64,000 nucleotides of DNA from Gammaproteobacteria bacterium (GTDB lineage: Bacteria; Pseudomonadota; Gammaproteobacteria; Burkholderiales; Nitrosomonadaceae). Of the stretch, positions 51,922 through 61,817 are shown piece after piece (positions within the stretch are counted from its first letter, which is position 1; each line of letters starts with the position of its first letter). The notes beneath the pieces are model-generated. The model saw only the letters and a program-made list of their open reading frames with translations. It was not told the origin of the DNA and ran no database searches. The position numbers were made by a program, and so were the translations under genes. The stretch is taken from NCBI GenBank assembly GCA_030431985.1, contig JAUIIB010000005.1:1-64000 (forward strand), written 5' to 3'.

Positions 51922-52620
51922 CTACCAGGGAATTATCTGTCCGTCAAAAGCAAAAAATTTACCAGTATCCGTGTGAATCAACGCATCGATAACATGACGC
52001 ATGCCCGAAACACTTTTCTCAGTTGAAATCAGTGCGTTTGGACCGCCCATGTCCGTCCTCACCCAACCGGGATGCAATAACGCCACGATAATGCCTTTAG
52101 ATTCCAAATCTATCGCAAGGCTTTTCATCACAATATTGACCGCTGATTTACTTGAACGATAGACGTAACTGCCTCCACTTCGATTATCCGCCACACTGCC
52201 CATTTTGCTGGTTATCGTAACAATTTTTTTTAGTTGACTGCTTGCAATCTGTGAATAAAAAGCGTCCACCATTTTGAAGGGCGCCATGGTATTCACCCTG
52301 AATGCATCGGCCCAAGCATTGTAATCAACCTGATGAAAGCTGGTATTACGGGCTACCGGATAGGTGCCCGCATTATTAATCAGCAGATCGATTTTTTCCG
52401 CCGATAATTCTTTAGATAATTGCTCAATTTGTTCATGTTTGTCGACGTCCAGCGCACAAATTTGAATCTCATCGGAAAATTGCGACGCAAGCTGGTTTAA
52501 CTCATTTGAAGTTAACGGATCACGAGTGCAAGCCAACACACGCCAACCGTCAAGAGCATATTGACGCACAAATTCCAGACCGATACCGCGATTTGCGCCA
52601 GTGATTAAAACTGTTCTCAT
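51922..52620 (-). CDS. Short-chain dehydrogenase/reductase (C-factor-like)
   Basis: NAD(P)-dependent SDR of 232 residues from the ATG at 52620. The cofactor site is TGANRGIG (7-14), then NNAG, the catalytic Ser in VTITSKMGS and YxxxK in YRSSK; PGWVRTDMGG follows. The pattern is close to the CsgA/sniffer group. The frame is open 22 codons further upstream without family support. Substrate unknown. About 70 bases separate it from the aldolase gene. Confidence 0.9.
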   Translation of the reverse strand: MRTVLITGANRGIGLEFVRQYALDGWRVLACTRDPLTSNELNQLASQFSDEIQICALDVDKHEQIEQLSKELSAEKIDLLINNAGTYPVARNTSFHQVDYNAWADAFRVNTMAPFKMVDAFYSQIASSQLKKIVTITSKMGSVADNRSGGSYVYRSSKSAVNIVMKSLAIDLESKGIIVALLHPGWVRTDMGGPNALISTEKSVSGMRHVIDALIHTDTGKFFAFDGQIIPW

Positions 52621-52846
52621 TCGATTAATAATTTTAAGTTGTGAATGACTTTTTATGTTACACGCAATTGATGTATTTGCATTCACGATTTATCAAGAAT
52701 CCCCGGCCTCGAACATGAATAAATTATCCGACGCATCAACTCAGAATTGACGAGAAAATTAATTAATATATTAATAATCAATTAGTTAAATAAGTAACGT
52801 ACACTGCATTAATGGTCGGATGAACAATGAAATATGATTCAAAGCC

Positions 52847-52876
52847 TTGTCTAATACTCGCCAGCTAGGGTATAGT
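52847..52876 (+). promoter_or_regulatory. Candidate sigma-70 promoter of the gcv operon
   Basis: TTGTCT (52847-52852), 18-base spacer, TATAGT (52871-52876), giving a start near 52883, about 20 bases before the first glycine aptamer. Four of six -35 and five of six -10 positions match consensus, and the location is right. Confidence 0.55.
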
Positions 52877-52902
52877 TCACGATCTGCCAAAATATGTTCA
52901 AG

Positions 52903-53101
52903 CAGGAGAGCGCGCTAATGACTATTTCAACAAGCGCCGCCGAAGGCGTAACTCCCCGGAATCGCTCAGGCACGGTCGAACATTGTTTCTCCCTGAGAAC
53001 CGCTTGAAACAGGCAATCTGGAGAGCGTCAGGCTGTCAAGCCTGACCACCGAAGGGGCACACGGTTTTCCCGTAATCTCTCAGGTAAAAGGACAGAGGGG
53101 T
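52903..53101 (+). promoter_or_regulatory. Tandem glycine riboswitch
   Basis: Two glycine aptamers upstream of gcvT. Aptamer 1 (about 52903-52996) has GGAGAG, GCCGAAGGCG and CTCAGG-type core segments; aptamer 2 (about 53018-53101) has GGAGAG, ACCGAAGGGGCA, a perfect 8-bp stem (53027-53034 with 53039-53046), TCTCTCAGGTAAAAGGACAGAG, all diagnostic. Glycine binding presumably switches on the glycine-cleavage genes. gcvT starts about 70 bases later; no terminator with T-run is evident, so control may be at translation. Confidence 0.93.
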
Positions 53102-53172
53102 GAGGTCATTGAAGTCATGGTATGGTTAGTACCATGCAGTATGACTTACTTTAAACACCGGGAGAATAATCC

Positions 53173-54264
53173 GTGCTAAAAAAAACACCCCTTAATCAAA
53201 CCCACCGCGAAATGAATGCCAAGATGGTGGATTTCGGCGGCTGGGACATGCCGCTGCATTATGGCTCTCAGCTTGAAGAACACCATAAGGTCCGCCAAGA
53301 CGCCGGTATGTTCGATGTCTCTCACATGTTGCCGGTCGATATCAAAGGCGAAGGCACGCGTGATTTTCTGCGCCGTCTCGTCGCAAACAATGTCGATAAA
53401 CTGACAGTTTCAGGTAAAGCGCTCTATACCTGTATGCTGACACCTCAGGGTGGCGTTATCGACGATCTGATCGTCTATTTTTTAACCGACTCATGGTTTC
53501 GAATCGTCGTCAATGCAGGAACCGCAGATAAAGATGTCGAATGGATTTGCAAGCAACGCGACACATTTGCACCAGATCTGGAAATCACACCGCGTCGTGA
53601 CCTGGCCATGGTTGCCGTACAAGGTCCCAGCGCCCGCGCTAAAGTCTGGCAGGTCATTCCGAATTCCCAAGCTGCAACCGAAACACTGAAGTTGTTTCAA
53701 TCCACATCACTCAATCAGTATTTTATTGCGCGCACCGGCTACACCGGTGAAGACGGCTTTGAAATCATTCTGCCTGCAGATGAAGCGTCCGCATTCTGGA
53801 AAGCATTGCATGCGGCAGGCGTTGCTCCAGCCGGACTCGGCGCGCGCGACACGCTGCGCCTTGAAGCGGGCATGAATTTATATGGCCAGGATATGGATGA
53901 GTCGATATCACCTTTGGAATCGGGACTGAGCTGGACGGTAGATTTAAAAAGCGAGCGTGATTTTATCGGCAAACAAGCACTATTGGATTCGAAATCAACG
54001 CAACAGCTTATAGGATTAATTTTACTGGACCGCGGCGTCTTGAGAAGTCACCAGAAAGTCATCGCTGACTATAACGGCCAGGAAATTGAAGGCGAAATTA
54101 CCAGTGGTGGATTCTCACCCACCCTGAATCAATCCATTGCCCTGGCTCGAATGAATGCTGGAATCTCTCCCGATACCGAGGTGCATGTGTTAGTCAGAGA
54201 TAAGAAATTGCGTGCTAAAGTGGTAAAATATCCCTTTGTACGAAACGGCAAAGCGCTGGTTTAA
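53173..54264 (+). CDS. gcvT: Aminomethyltransferase (glycine cleavage T-protein)
   Basis: Releases ammonia from the aminomethyl-lipoyl H-protein and makes methylene-tetrahydrofolate. The 363-residue product starts at a GTG (53173) with GGGAG about nine bases upstream; [29 protein letters not shown] is the canonical N-terminus, and [12 protein letters not shown] and [18 protein letters not shown] are conserved folate-site segments. First gene after the glycine riboswitch. Confidence 0.97.
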   Translation: MLKKTPLNQTHREMNAKMVDFGGWDMPLHYGSQLEEHHKVRQDAGMFDVSHMLPVDIKGEGTRDFLRRLVANNVDKLTVSGKALYTCMLTPQGGVIDDLIVYFLTDSWFRIVVNAGTADKDVEWICKQRDTFAPDLEITPRRDLAMVAVQGPSARAKVWQVIPNSQAATETLKLFQSTSLNQYFIARTGYTGEDGFEIILPADEASAFWKALHAAGVAPAGLGARDTLRLEAGMNLYGQDMDESISPLESGLSWTVDLKSERDFIGKQALLDSKSTQQLIGLILLDRGVLRSHQKVIADYNGQEIEGEITSGGFSPTLNQSIALARMNAGISPDTEVHVLVRDKKLRAKVVKYPFVRNGKALV

Positions 54265-54303
54265 TCTTGGGATCATCTTTCAAAAATAATTCTGGAGTAA
54301 AAA

Positions 54304-54693
54304 ATGAGCATTCCTACAGATCTGAAATACACCAAATCACATGAATGGGTTAAAACCGAGGCCGATGGCACGGTTACCGTAGGTATTACCGATCACGCCC
54401 AGGAATTACTTGGCGATATGGTTTTCGTAGAACTTCCGCAAGTCGGTGACACATTTACACAAAAACAAGAATGTGCAGTTGCTGAATCCGTAAAGGCCGC
54501 CGCAGATGTATATTGCCCCATTTCCGGTGAAGTTGTGGAAGTCAACACACCACTGGTTGATAGCCCTGAAAACATTAATCAGGACGCCTTTAATTCATGG
54601 CTATTCAAATTAAAACCGAGTAATTCTGATGAACTGGGCGGACTACTTGACGCTGAAGGCTATCAAACCTTACTAGACAGCGAAGAACACTAA
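54304..54693 (+). CDS. gcvH: Glycine cleavage H-protein (lipoyl carrier)
   Basis: Shuttles the aminomethyl group between P, T and L proteins. 129 residues; the lipoylated Lys64 is in [17 protein letters not shown], and the start [13 protein letters not shown] is canonical. A clear GGAG ribosome site precedes the ATG. 40 bases after gcvT. Confidence 0.97.
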   Translation: MSIPTDLKYTKSHEWVKTEADGTVTVGITDHAQELLGDMVFVELPQVGDTFTQKQECAVAESVKAAADVYCPISGEVVEVNTPLVDSPENINQDAFNSWLFKLKPSNSDELGGLLDAEGYQTLLDSEEH

Positions 54694-54765
54694 ACTAACA
54701 AGATGTGCGGCAGATAATTGACCGCATATTTATACATTATTTTTAAAGATTTTTTATAATTCGCT

Positions 54766-56109
54766 ATGCCGTTTATTCCACATACACAAGAAGACATTAC
54801 AGAAATGCTAGCCAGCATCGGCGCTGACTCTATCGAAACGCTTTTTGACGAAATACCTAGTGATTTAAAAAGCGGTCAGTTAACGAAAGTTCCTCCGGGA
54901 TTGAGTGAAATGGAAATTACCCGGCTCATGATGGAACGCGCCAATCAAGATGGTTTTTACCAGAACTTTATCGGCGCTGGTGCATACGAACACCATATAC
55001 CCGCTGCAGTTTGGCAAATCACAACACGCGGGGAATTCTATTCTTCTTACACGCCTTATCAGGCAGAAGCCAGTCAGGGTACTTTACAACTGCTGTATGA
55101 ATATCAAACCATGATGGCTTCGCTGACCGGCATGGACGTTTCGAATGCCAGTATGTACGATGGCGCGACAGCCCTTGCCGAGGCTGTTCTAATGGCAGTA
55201 CGCTCACACAAAACGTCGCGACGTATTTTAATGCCAGAAACGGTTCACCCGGTTTATAAAAAAGTCGTACGCGCTATTGTCGGCAATCAGAAAATAGACA
55301 TCGTCGAATTACCTTTCTGCACCGAGGCCGGACGTATTTTACCTGAATCACTCGACAACGATGATTTTGCAGCGCTCGTCATTCCCCAACCTAATTTCTT
55401 CGGCGTATTGGAACAAGTCGATGAACTGACCGATTGGGCACACAGTAAAAATATGTTTGCCATTGGCGTTGTCAATCCGGTTTCTCTGGCATTATTAACA
55501 CCGCCAGGAGAATGGGGTGAGAAAGGTGCCGATATCGCTGTCGGTGAAGGACAGCCGTTAGGTATCCCGTTATCCAGCGGCGGCCCTTATTTTGGATTTA
55601 TGGCATGTAAAAATAATTTGATACGTCAGATTCCCGGCAGAATTATCGGGAGAACCAATGACCTGGACGGAAAACCCGGATTCGTTTTGACACTCCAGGC
55701 CCGTGAACAACACATCCGCAGATCCAAAGCCACTTCGAATATTTGTACCAATCAAGGTCTAATGGTAACAGCAGCGACTATTTTTATGTCTCTACTCGGA
55801 CCTACGGGTCTTCGCCGTGTGGCTGAACATTCGCACGCCAACACCGTAAGCCTGGTTGAAAAACTTGAAAAAATTCCCGGTGTGGAACGCGCATTCAGTA
55901 GCCCATTTTTTCATGAAACGGCACTGAAATTGGCCAAACCTGTCGACAAGGTTCTCTCTGAGCTGAAAAACAAAGGTATTTTAGGCGGACTGAATCTGCA
56001 GACACTTTACCCAGAGATGGAAAATACACTATTAATCTGCGCGACAGAAACTAAAACCGCGGCTGACATTCAAAACTGTGTTGAACATTTTGCACAAGCG
56101 CTCAAATAA
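54766..56109 (+). CDS. gcvPA: Glycine dehydrogenase (decarboxylating) subunit 1
   Basis: N-terminal, PLP-free half of the split P-protein, 447 residues. [31 protein letters not shown] is the usual beginning; [28 protein letters not shown] and [15 protein letters not shown] are conserved. The two-subunit P-protein is the minority form in proteobacteria. Its partner gcvPB lies beyond an inserted tpx gene. Confidence 0.96.
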   Translation: MPFIPHTQEDITEMLASIGADSIETLFDEIPSDLKSGQLTKVPPGLSEMEITRLMMERANQDGFYQNFIGAGAYEHHIPAAVWQITTRGEFYSSYTPYQAEASQGTLQLLYEYQTMMASLTGMDVSNASMYDGATALAEAVLMAVRSHKTSRRILMPETVHPVYKKVVRAIVGNQKIDIVELPFCTEAGRILPESLDNDDFAALVIPQPNFFGVLEQVDELTDWAHSKNMFAIGVVNPVSLALLTPPGEWGEKGADIAVGEGQPLGIPLSSGGPYFGFMACKNNLIRQIPGRIIGRTNDLDGKPGFVLTLQAREQHIRRSKATSNICTNQGLMVTAATIFMSLLGPTGLRRVAEHSHANTVSLVEKLEKIPGVERAFSSPFFHETALKLAKPVDKVLSELKNKGILGGLNLQTLYPEMENTLLICATETKTAADIQNCVEHFAQALK

Positions 56110-56194
56110 ACAATACTGCGCTATCTTATATCGCCGATTTACTACGAACATCACTTGTGTTTGTCTACTATAAATAGTTTATTAAAGGAATAAC

Positions 56195-56689
56195 ATGGTC
56201 ACATTAAAAGGTAATCCAATTCGTATTGAAGGTACTTTTCCACAAGTTGGACAGAAAGCGCCAGCCTTTTCACTGGTAAACCGGGATCTCGCTGACGTTA
56301 CGCTAGAAAATTACGCTGGCAAGAAAAAAGTACTGAACATTGTCCCAAGCCTGGACACACCGGTTTGTGCGCTCTCTACACGCAAATTTAACAAGCAGGC
56401 AAGTAATATGGATAATACCGTTGTACTCATTATCGCCGCCGACTTGCCGTTCGCCATGAGCCGTTTTTGTGATGCAGAAAACCTGGACAAAGTCGTAACA
56501 CTCTCGACTATGCGTGGCGCCGAGTTCATGAAAGACTACGGCGTTGCCATTGCAGACGGGCCCTTTGCAGGTGTTACAGCACGTGCTGTCATCGTTCTGG
56601 ATGAATCTGACACTATCGTGCACGCAGAACTCGTTCCAGAAATTGCTGACGAACCCAATTACGATGCAGCGCTAACTGCATTGAAATAA
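56195..56689 (+). CDS. tpx: Thiol peroxidase (Tpx-type peroxiredoxin)
   Basis: Atypical 2-Cys peroxiredoxin of 164 residues that reduces hydroperoxides with thioredoxin. Peroxidatic Cys58 is in [13 protein letters not shown] and resolving Cys92 in SRFCDAENL; the start [17 protein letters not shown] is canonical. It is inserted between gcvPA (85-base gap) and gcvPB (25-base gap) on the same strand, so it is probably co-transcribed with the glycine-cleavage genes and under the riboswitch. Confidence 0.95.
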   Translation: MVTLKGNPIRIEGTFPQVGQKAPAFSLVNRDLADVTLENYAGKKKVLNIVPSLDTPVCALSTRKFNKQASNMDNTVVLIIAADLPFAMSRFCDAENLDKVVTLSTMRGAEFMKDYGVAIADGPFAGVTARAVIVLDESDTIVHAELVPEIADEPNYDAALTALK

Positions 56690-56714
56690 TTTCAATAAAT
56701 CCGAATACTCAATC

Positions 56715-58166
56715 ATGCTGATATTTGAACATGCACGCCCTGGAAGGCGTAACTATTCACAGGCTCCAGAAAATGCCGCTGATACAAGCGGCATCCCGGA
56801 GCAATATTTACGCAAAAAACAGCCATTGCTGCCCGAAGTATCCGAAATGGATACTGTACGTCACTATACACGGCTGTCACAAAAAAATTTCTCTATTGAT
56901 ACTGAGTTTTATCCGCTCGGTTCGTGCACCATGAAATACAATCCGCGTGCATGTAATGCACTAGCCATGTTGCCGCAATACATAGGCAGACACCCACTTG
57001 CACCGGAAGATACGGGACAGGGATTTATGGCCTGCCTGCACGATTTGCAGGAAATTCTTAAAGATGTCACCGGTATGGCTGGCATTAGCCTGGCCCCTAT
57101 GGCCGGTGCACAAGGTGAGTTGATCGGTGTTATGATGATTCGGGCCTATCATGAATCTCGCGGTGATTTTGAACGGACAGAAATCATCGTACCGGATGCG
57201 GCGCACGGCACTAACCCGGCAACTGCAGTCATGTGTGGATTCAAAGTCGTAGAAATTGCTACCGATAAGAAAGGCAATGTGGACATCGACGCCCTCAAAG
57301 CTGCAGTGGGACCGCAAACAGCTGGACTCATGCTGACCAACCCATCCACCCTTGGTGTTTTTGAAGAAAATGTCACCGAAATGAGCCGGATCGTTCACGA
57401 AGCCGGTGGTTTACTCTACTACGACGGCGCCAATCTGAACGCTGTGCTGGGCAAAGTAAAGCCTGGGGATATGGGTTTTGATGTCATTCATATCAACCTG
57501 CATAAAACCTTCTCTACGCCACATGGCGGCGGCGGCCCCGGTTCTGCTCCGGTCGGCGTTTCCAAACGCTTGCTGCCATTTATTCCCATACCTTTTGTAA
57601 AGTTTGAGAACGGTCAATACGATTGGGTCACGGAAAAAGAAGTACCACAGACTATCGGCAGACTCTCTGCTCATATGGGCAATGCAGGCGTTTTATTACG
57701 CGCCTATGTGTATGTCCGTCTGCTGGGTAGAGACGGTATGCACCGAATTGCTGAGTTTGCGACATTAAACGCCAACTATTTGATGGCCGAACTCAAAAAA
57801 GCCGGCTTTGAAATTGCATATCCGACACGGCGCGCCAGCCATGAATTTATCGTTACATTGAAAAATGTTAAGGAAAAAACCGGTATTACGGCGATGAATC
57901 TGGCCAAGCGTTTGTTAGACAAAGGTTTTCATGCGCCTACAACATATTTCCCGATTCTGGTTCCAGAGTGTTTGCTTATCGAGCCTGCTGAAACGGAATC
58001 GAAACAAACACTGGACGCGTTTGTCACCGCAATGAAAGAAATTTTAGCCGAAATTCAGGAACAACCCGATCTCGTCAAAAACGCACCGCATACCATGCCG
58101 TTACGTAAGCTTGACGACGTCAAGGCGGCACGGGAACTTGATTTATGCTGGAAACCGGAAGATTAG
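56715..58166 (+). CDS. gcvPB: Glycine dehydrogenase (decarboxylating) subunit 2
   Basis: PLP-carrying half of the split P-protein, 483 residues; decarboxylates glycine and passes the aminomethyl group to GcvH. The PLP lysine is in [31 protein letters not shown] and [15 protein letters not shown] are conserved. Starts 25 bases after tpx. Together with gcvPA it makes a full P-protein. Confidence 0.96.
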   Translation: MLIFEHARPGRRNYSQAPENAADTSGIPEQYLRKKQPLLPEVSEMDTVRHYTRLSQKNFSIDTEFYPLGSCTMKYNPRACNALAMLPQYIGRHPLAPEDTGQGFMACLHDLQEILKDVTGMAGISLAPMAGAQGELIGVMMIRAYHESRGDFERTEIIVPDAAHGTNPATAVMCGFKVVEIATDKKGNVDIDALKAAVGPQTAGLMLTNPSTLGVFEENVTEMSRIVHEAGGLLYYDGANLNAVLGKVKPGDMGFDVIHINLHKTFSTPHGGGGPGSAPVGVSKRLLPFIPIPFVKFENGQYDWVTEKEVPQTIGRLSAHMGNAGVLLRAYVYVRLLGRDGMHRIAEFATLNANYLMAELKKAGFEIAYPTRRASHEFIVTLKNVKEKTGITAMNLAKRLLDKGFHAPTTYFPILVPECLLIEPAETESKQTLDAFVTAMKEILAEIQEQPDLVKNAPHTMPLRKLDDVKAARELDLCWKPED

Positions 58167-58236
58167 ACAAAGAATAATCGAATTTTGAATTATTTCTAAA
58201 ACCGGTTTTTAACCACATTTAGTTTCAAAACACTGC

Positions 58237-58272
58237 ATTTCCCCAGATCCTCCAAATGGAAGCTGGGGAAAT
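58237..58272 (+). terminator. Inverted repeat after gcvPB
   Basis: ATTTCCCCAG (58237-58246) and CTGGGGAAAT (58263-58272) form a perfect 10-bp stem about 70 bases after the gcvPB stop, with a further small TCC/GGA pairing in the loop. It probably ends the gcv transcript; no T-run follows, so it may act with Rho or as a 3' stabiliser. Confidence 0.45.
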
Positions 58273-58332
58273 AACTCAGTTGCCTTTAAAACACGCTTCC
58301 AATCCACTTTATACGCACTACAATAAATAATT

Positions 58333-59268
58333 ATGCGAACACTTATTTGCGGTTCTATCGCCTACGACAACATCATGGTTTTCCCTGACCATTTTAAAAA
58401 TCATATTCTGCCTGAAAAGATTCATGCATTGAATGTTGCTTTTTTGGTACCCGAGATGCGCCGCGAATTCGGTGGTTGTGCGGGCAATATTGCCTATAAT
58501 CTAAAAATGCTTGGCGGCGATCCCATAATGATGGCAACAGTAGGTGATGATATCCAGCCTTACATGAGCCGATTTGAGCAATTGGGTTTGGATAAATCAT
58601 GTGTGCTTCATGTCAATGACGCCTTTACCGCTCAGGCATTCATAACAACCGATCTGGATGACAATCAGATTACTGCATTCCATCCGGGCGCAATGAATTT
58701 TTCACACTTAAATTCGGTCGCTGATGCGGGACAAGTTAAGCTTGGGATTATTGCGCCAGACGGCCGTGACGGGATGTTGCAACACGCCCGGGAGTTTCAT
58801 GCCGCCAGTATTCCATTCATCTTTGATCCAGGTCAAGGACTGCCCATGTACAATGGTGATGAACTGACCGACTTTATTAACAAAGCTGACTATATCGCCG
58901 TCAACGATTACGAGGGGCAATTGTTGCAGGATCGTACCGGGATGAATTTGGAATCAATTGCAGCCAACACCAAGGCACTTATCGTCACACTGGGTGCAGA
59001 GGGTTCGATTATTTATACCGACGGTAAACAAATTCAAATTCCGTGTGTCAAACCCACGGAGATAGTCGATCCTACAGGTTGTGGCGATGCTTATCGGGCT
59101 GGATTACTCTATGGTATTGTTAACGAAATGGACTGGCAAGCTATCGGGCAACTCGGATCATTAATGGGTGCTTTAAAAATCGCGCAGCGCGGTGGACAAA
59201 ATCACCGATTTACCCGCGATGAAATCGATCAACACTATTATGAGCATTTCAAAAGCCGGATTTTCTAA
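58333..59268 (+). CDS. PfkB-family kinase (adenosine kinase-like)
   Basis: Ribokinase-fold sugar or nucleoside kinase of 311 residues. GGCAGNIAYNLKMLGG near residue 47 and the C-terminal signature DPTGCGDAYRAGLLYG with the catalytic Asp are intact. Members of this branch in betaproteobacteria are usually annotated adenosine kinase, which fits the Asn/Gly pattern, but the nucleoside specificity cannot be proven from sequence. It is 166 bases after gcvPB. Confidence 0.87.
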   Translation: MRTLICGSIAYDNIMVFPDHFKNHILPEKIHALNVAFLVPEMRREFGGCAGNIAYNLKMLGGDPIMMATVGDDIQPYMSRFEQLGLDKSCVLHVNDAFTAQAFITTDLDDNQITAFHPGAMNFSHLNSVADAGQVKLGIIAPDGRDGMLQHAREFHAASIPFIFDPGQGLPMYNGDELTDFINKADYIAVNDYEGQLLQDRTGMNLESIAANTKALIVTLGAEGSIIYTDGKQIQIPCVKPTEIVDPTGCGDAYRAGLLYGIVNEMDWQAIGQLGSLMGALKIAQRGGQNHRFTRDEIDQHYYEHFKSRIF

Positions 59269-59362
59269 GTTAAATTCACACCACCGATTGGTCATACAGC
59301 CAATGATTCCGCATTGAATGTATAATCGGCAGATTGAATAAAAACGGATAAAGCAGACATTC

Positions 59363-60211
59363 ATGAAATTGCTAAGCTGGAACATTCAATGGGGTCGTGG
59401 CATGAACGGCAAAGTCGATCTCCAACGTATCCTCAAAACGATAGACCAGCTGGATAAATTTGATGTCATCTGCTTACAAGAAGTTGCCATAAATTTTCCT
59501 GGTTTGCCTGGTAGCCGGGGTGAAAATCAGCTCGCTATTCTTGCGGACGGTTTACCTGAGTATACTGCAATATATGGCGCCGCAACGGATTTGCCGGATA
59601 ACAATGGGAAAAGGAGTCAATTCGGCAATGTGATTTTTTCACGCTTGCCTGTGGGACAAATCTGGCGCCACTTATTGCCCTGGCCAGCAGAACCGGAAAT
59701 TCCAAGTATGCAACGTGCACTTATAGAAATTATCGTCACAGCACCTTTTGGACCGGTACGCATACAAACAACCCATCTTGAATATTATTCACAACACCAA
59801 CGTATAGCGCAGATTGAGGCAATTCGCCGTTTGCACGTTGAAGCATCCATCATGTCAAACCTTAGTTCTCGCTCCGCTAAACAAAACAGACCCTTAGATG
59901 GCTGCCTACGGCCCGCTGAAGCGATATTGTGCGGCGACCTGAATTTTACAGCGACCGCGCATGAAAGAGCGCAAATGCAAGCCCCGTTTGAACGCAACAT
60001 ACCGGCATTCCATGATACACGAACACTGATGTATCCCAATGAACCCCATGCGCCTACAGTCGGTATTCATGCGGTAGATTTTGTTGATCAACCCGAATGT
60101 TTTGACTATATCTTCATTACTGACGGATTAAGAAAGCATCTTAAAGCATATCATACAGACCCTATTACGCAGGCATCTGACCACCAGCCCGTTTGGATAG
60201 AATTAACATAG
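59363..60211 (+). CDS. Endonuclease/exonuclease/phosphatase family protein
   Basis: EEP-superfamily (DNase I-like) metal hydrolase of 282 residues. The catalytic blocks are LSWNIQWGR at the start, ICLQEVA near residue 36, a central block with QTTHLEYYS, CGDLNF near residue 195 and the final SDHQPVW. No signal peptide. Substrate could be nucleic acid or phosphoester; nothing in the context decides. Confidence 0.88.
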   Translation: MKLLSWNIQWGRGMNGKVDLQRILKTIDQLDKFDVICLQEVAINFPGLPGSRGENQLAILADGLPEYTAIYGAATDLPDNNGKRSQFGNVIFSRLPVGQIWRHLLPWPAEPEIPSMQRALIEIIVTAPFGPVRIQTTHLEYYSQHQRIAQIEAIRRLHVEASIMSNLSSRSAKQNRPLDGCLRPAEAILCGDLNFTATAHERAQMQAPFERNIPAFHDTRTLMYPNEPHAPTVGIHAVDFVDQPECFDYIFITDGLRKHLKAYHTDPITQASDHQPVWIELT

Positions 60212-60372
60212 TTACCGACATCCATTCAAACAGACGCTCATCTTTGATGCGTCCATACCACTACTCATTAATCACTGGCTCAAACTCACTGCCGGACTCA
60301 CCTCCACTGTTTCTATTGATATATAGGTTATGCTAGGATTTTAATTCCTCAATCAAACAAGGGAGAACTAAA

Positions 60373-60777
60373 ATGAAAAAAATGATTACAGCGCTTGTTT
60401 TGTTGCTACTCTCATCAACCTCAGTCGTTGCATCGGGCCCGTTTGACGGCATTTACGCATTCAGCGTCAATGGATCTGCAGCAGGCTTTGCATCTATCCA
60501 CGAAAACAATGGTGTCATGATTGCGATAACGCTTGAGCCTTCCCCTTTTGACTCAACCTGGGAAGCGATTCGCGGAACACGCAACGGCAATACAGCCCGA
60601 ATGAATTCGATTTTTGGCACCGTTAATCTTGAAATTGACATCACATTCAATAGTGATAACGTAACAGGCACGGCTACGATAATATCCTGCAGTGACGATG
60701 ACGATGATTCATCAAATGACGACGACAATTGCGATATTCCACCCGGTACTGTTTTGGGTCTAACTAAAATTTTTTAA
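60373..60777 (+). CDS. Small exported protein with acidic tail
   Basis: A 134-residue protein with a clear signal peptide (MKKMITALVLLLLSSTSVVA|SG) and a mature part of beta-rich character that ends in an Asp/Ser-rich stretch (positions 107-120: ten Asp) between two Cys. A GGGAG ribosome site precedes the ATG. I do not recognise a family. The acidic run could bind Ca2+ or cations, but it is only a composition feature. Confidence 0.75.
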   Translation: MKKMITALVLLLLSSTSVVASGPFDGIYAFSVNGSAAGFASIHENNGVMIAITLEPSPFDSTWEAIRGTRNGNTARMNSIFGTVNLEIDITFNSDNVTGTATIISCSDDDDDSSNDDDNCDIPPGTVLGLTKIF

Positions 60778-61817
60778 ACGTAACAACCCGAACGCGCTAT
60801 TCTGCAACAAGTGACCAAACGCAGAATATTAAGTAGTCGCCCCCTTATAAAATGCTCAAGCAATTGATATTAATTGAAAATACCAGATAGCGCTATTTAT
60901 TTATAACGACCAGGAATGTTAAAATTAATGCATATTCCTGGTCGAAATGGTGATACCCGATGCTTACACCGAGTAGAGCTATCCATTAAAGTAGTTTGTT
61001 TGAAACAAGGTGTTGAATAGAAACGTACTTTGTCAAGGATGTCAAATCACTGCACCTGGACATTCGGCATTTCCACCATTCTCAAAAAAAGAGTCAAGAG
61101 TAACGATCACAAACAATTCGAATACGACAGCAAGGCGTCAATCGCTTGCATCGAAAATTTATGTTTTTGCTTTGTAAACGCGATAATGACTTCATTGACC
61201 TCAAATTACCTCTATAACGAATTTAGAATGATTGTCGTTGTCCTGTAATTCACCATCACCATATGCTCAGGCTGCCACAGTGAATCCAAGTTCAAAAAAT
61301 TCTATACGCGCTTTGATATAAATCACCATTTATTAAAGATGATATATTCAGGTGATAAAAGGTTTTCCATAATGCATATTTAAATATATCAAGGCAAATC
61401 TGACACAGTCTACACCCAAAATTTGTCAGATATATTTCTGCCGACGTTACCAGGCACAACATCGTCGACCACGCACAGTGGACTGTTGCAAAAACGATTC
61501 TTCTGCGGTGCAGACGCACTATCACGCTGCGCGATCAATCCCAATACCCTTAATAGTTTCAACGTTCAGTGGCGCATGATGAACCGCTGAACATAGTATT
61601 TAGTCTATTATCTATATAGAAAAGTTTGATTGTTATCTATAGTAATAGTAGATCATAATTCTGATATGACTATAGTTCAAACCAATAAAAAGTGAAACTG
61701 GAAAAAGCGGCGTAGATAAATCCTTCTGCCACTACTCAGAACGGTCTGAACGAACAGATTCTTAGCCTATGAGCATTTGCCATGCCAGTGCCCACTAACG
61801 CTCCCAATCCAATTACT
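60778..61817. other. AT-rich intergenic region with inverted repeats, no clear gene
   Basis: About 1 kb. Two perfect inverted repeats follow the small exported protein: ATTCTGC/GCAGAAT (60799-60827) and an 11-bp pair CGACCAGGAAT/ATTCCTGGTCG (60907-60944). A plus-strand frame of 72 codons (61030-61248, ATG at 61039) is protein-like (FGISTILKKRVKSNDHKQFEYDS) but not recognised; it may be a relic. A 9-base direct repeat TTATCTATA occurs at 61608 and 61633 ahead of the porin gene. Confidence 0.5.

Noticed and set aside
61292-61525. A 77-codon minus-strand frame in the 61 kb gap
   Set aside because: Low-quality composition, no ribosome site, no recognised motif.
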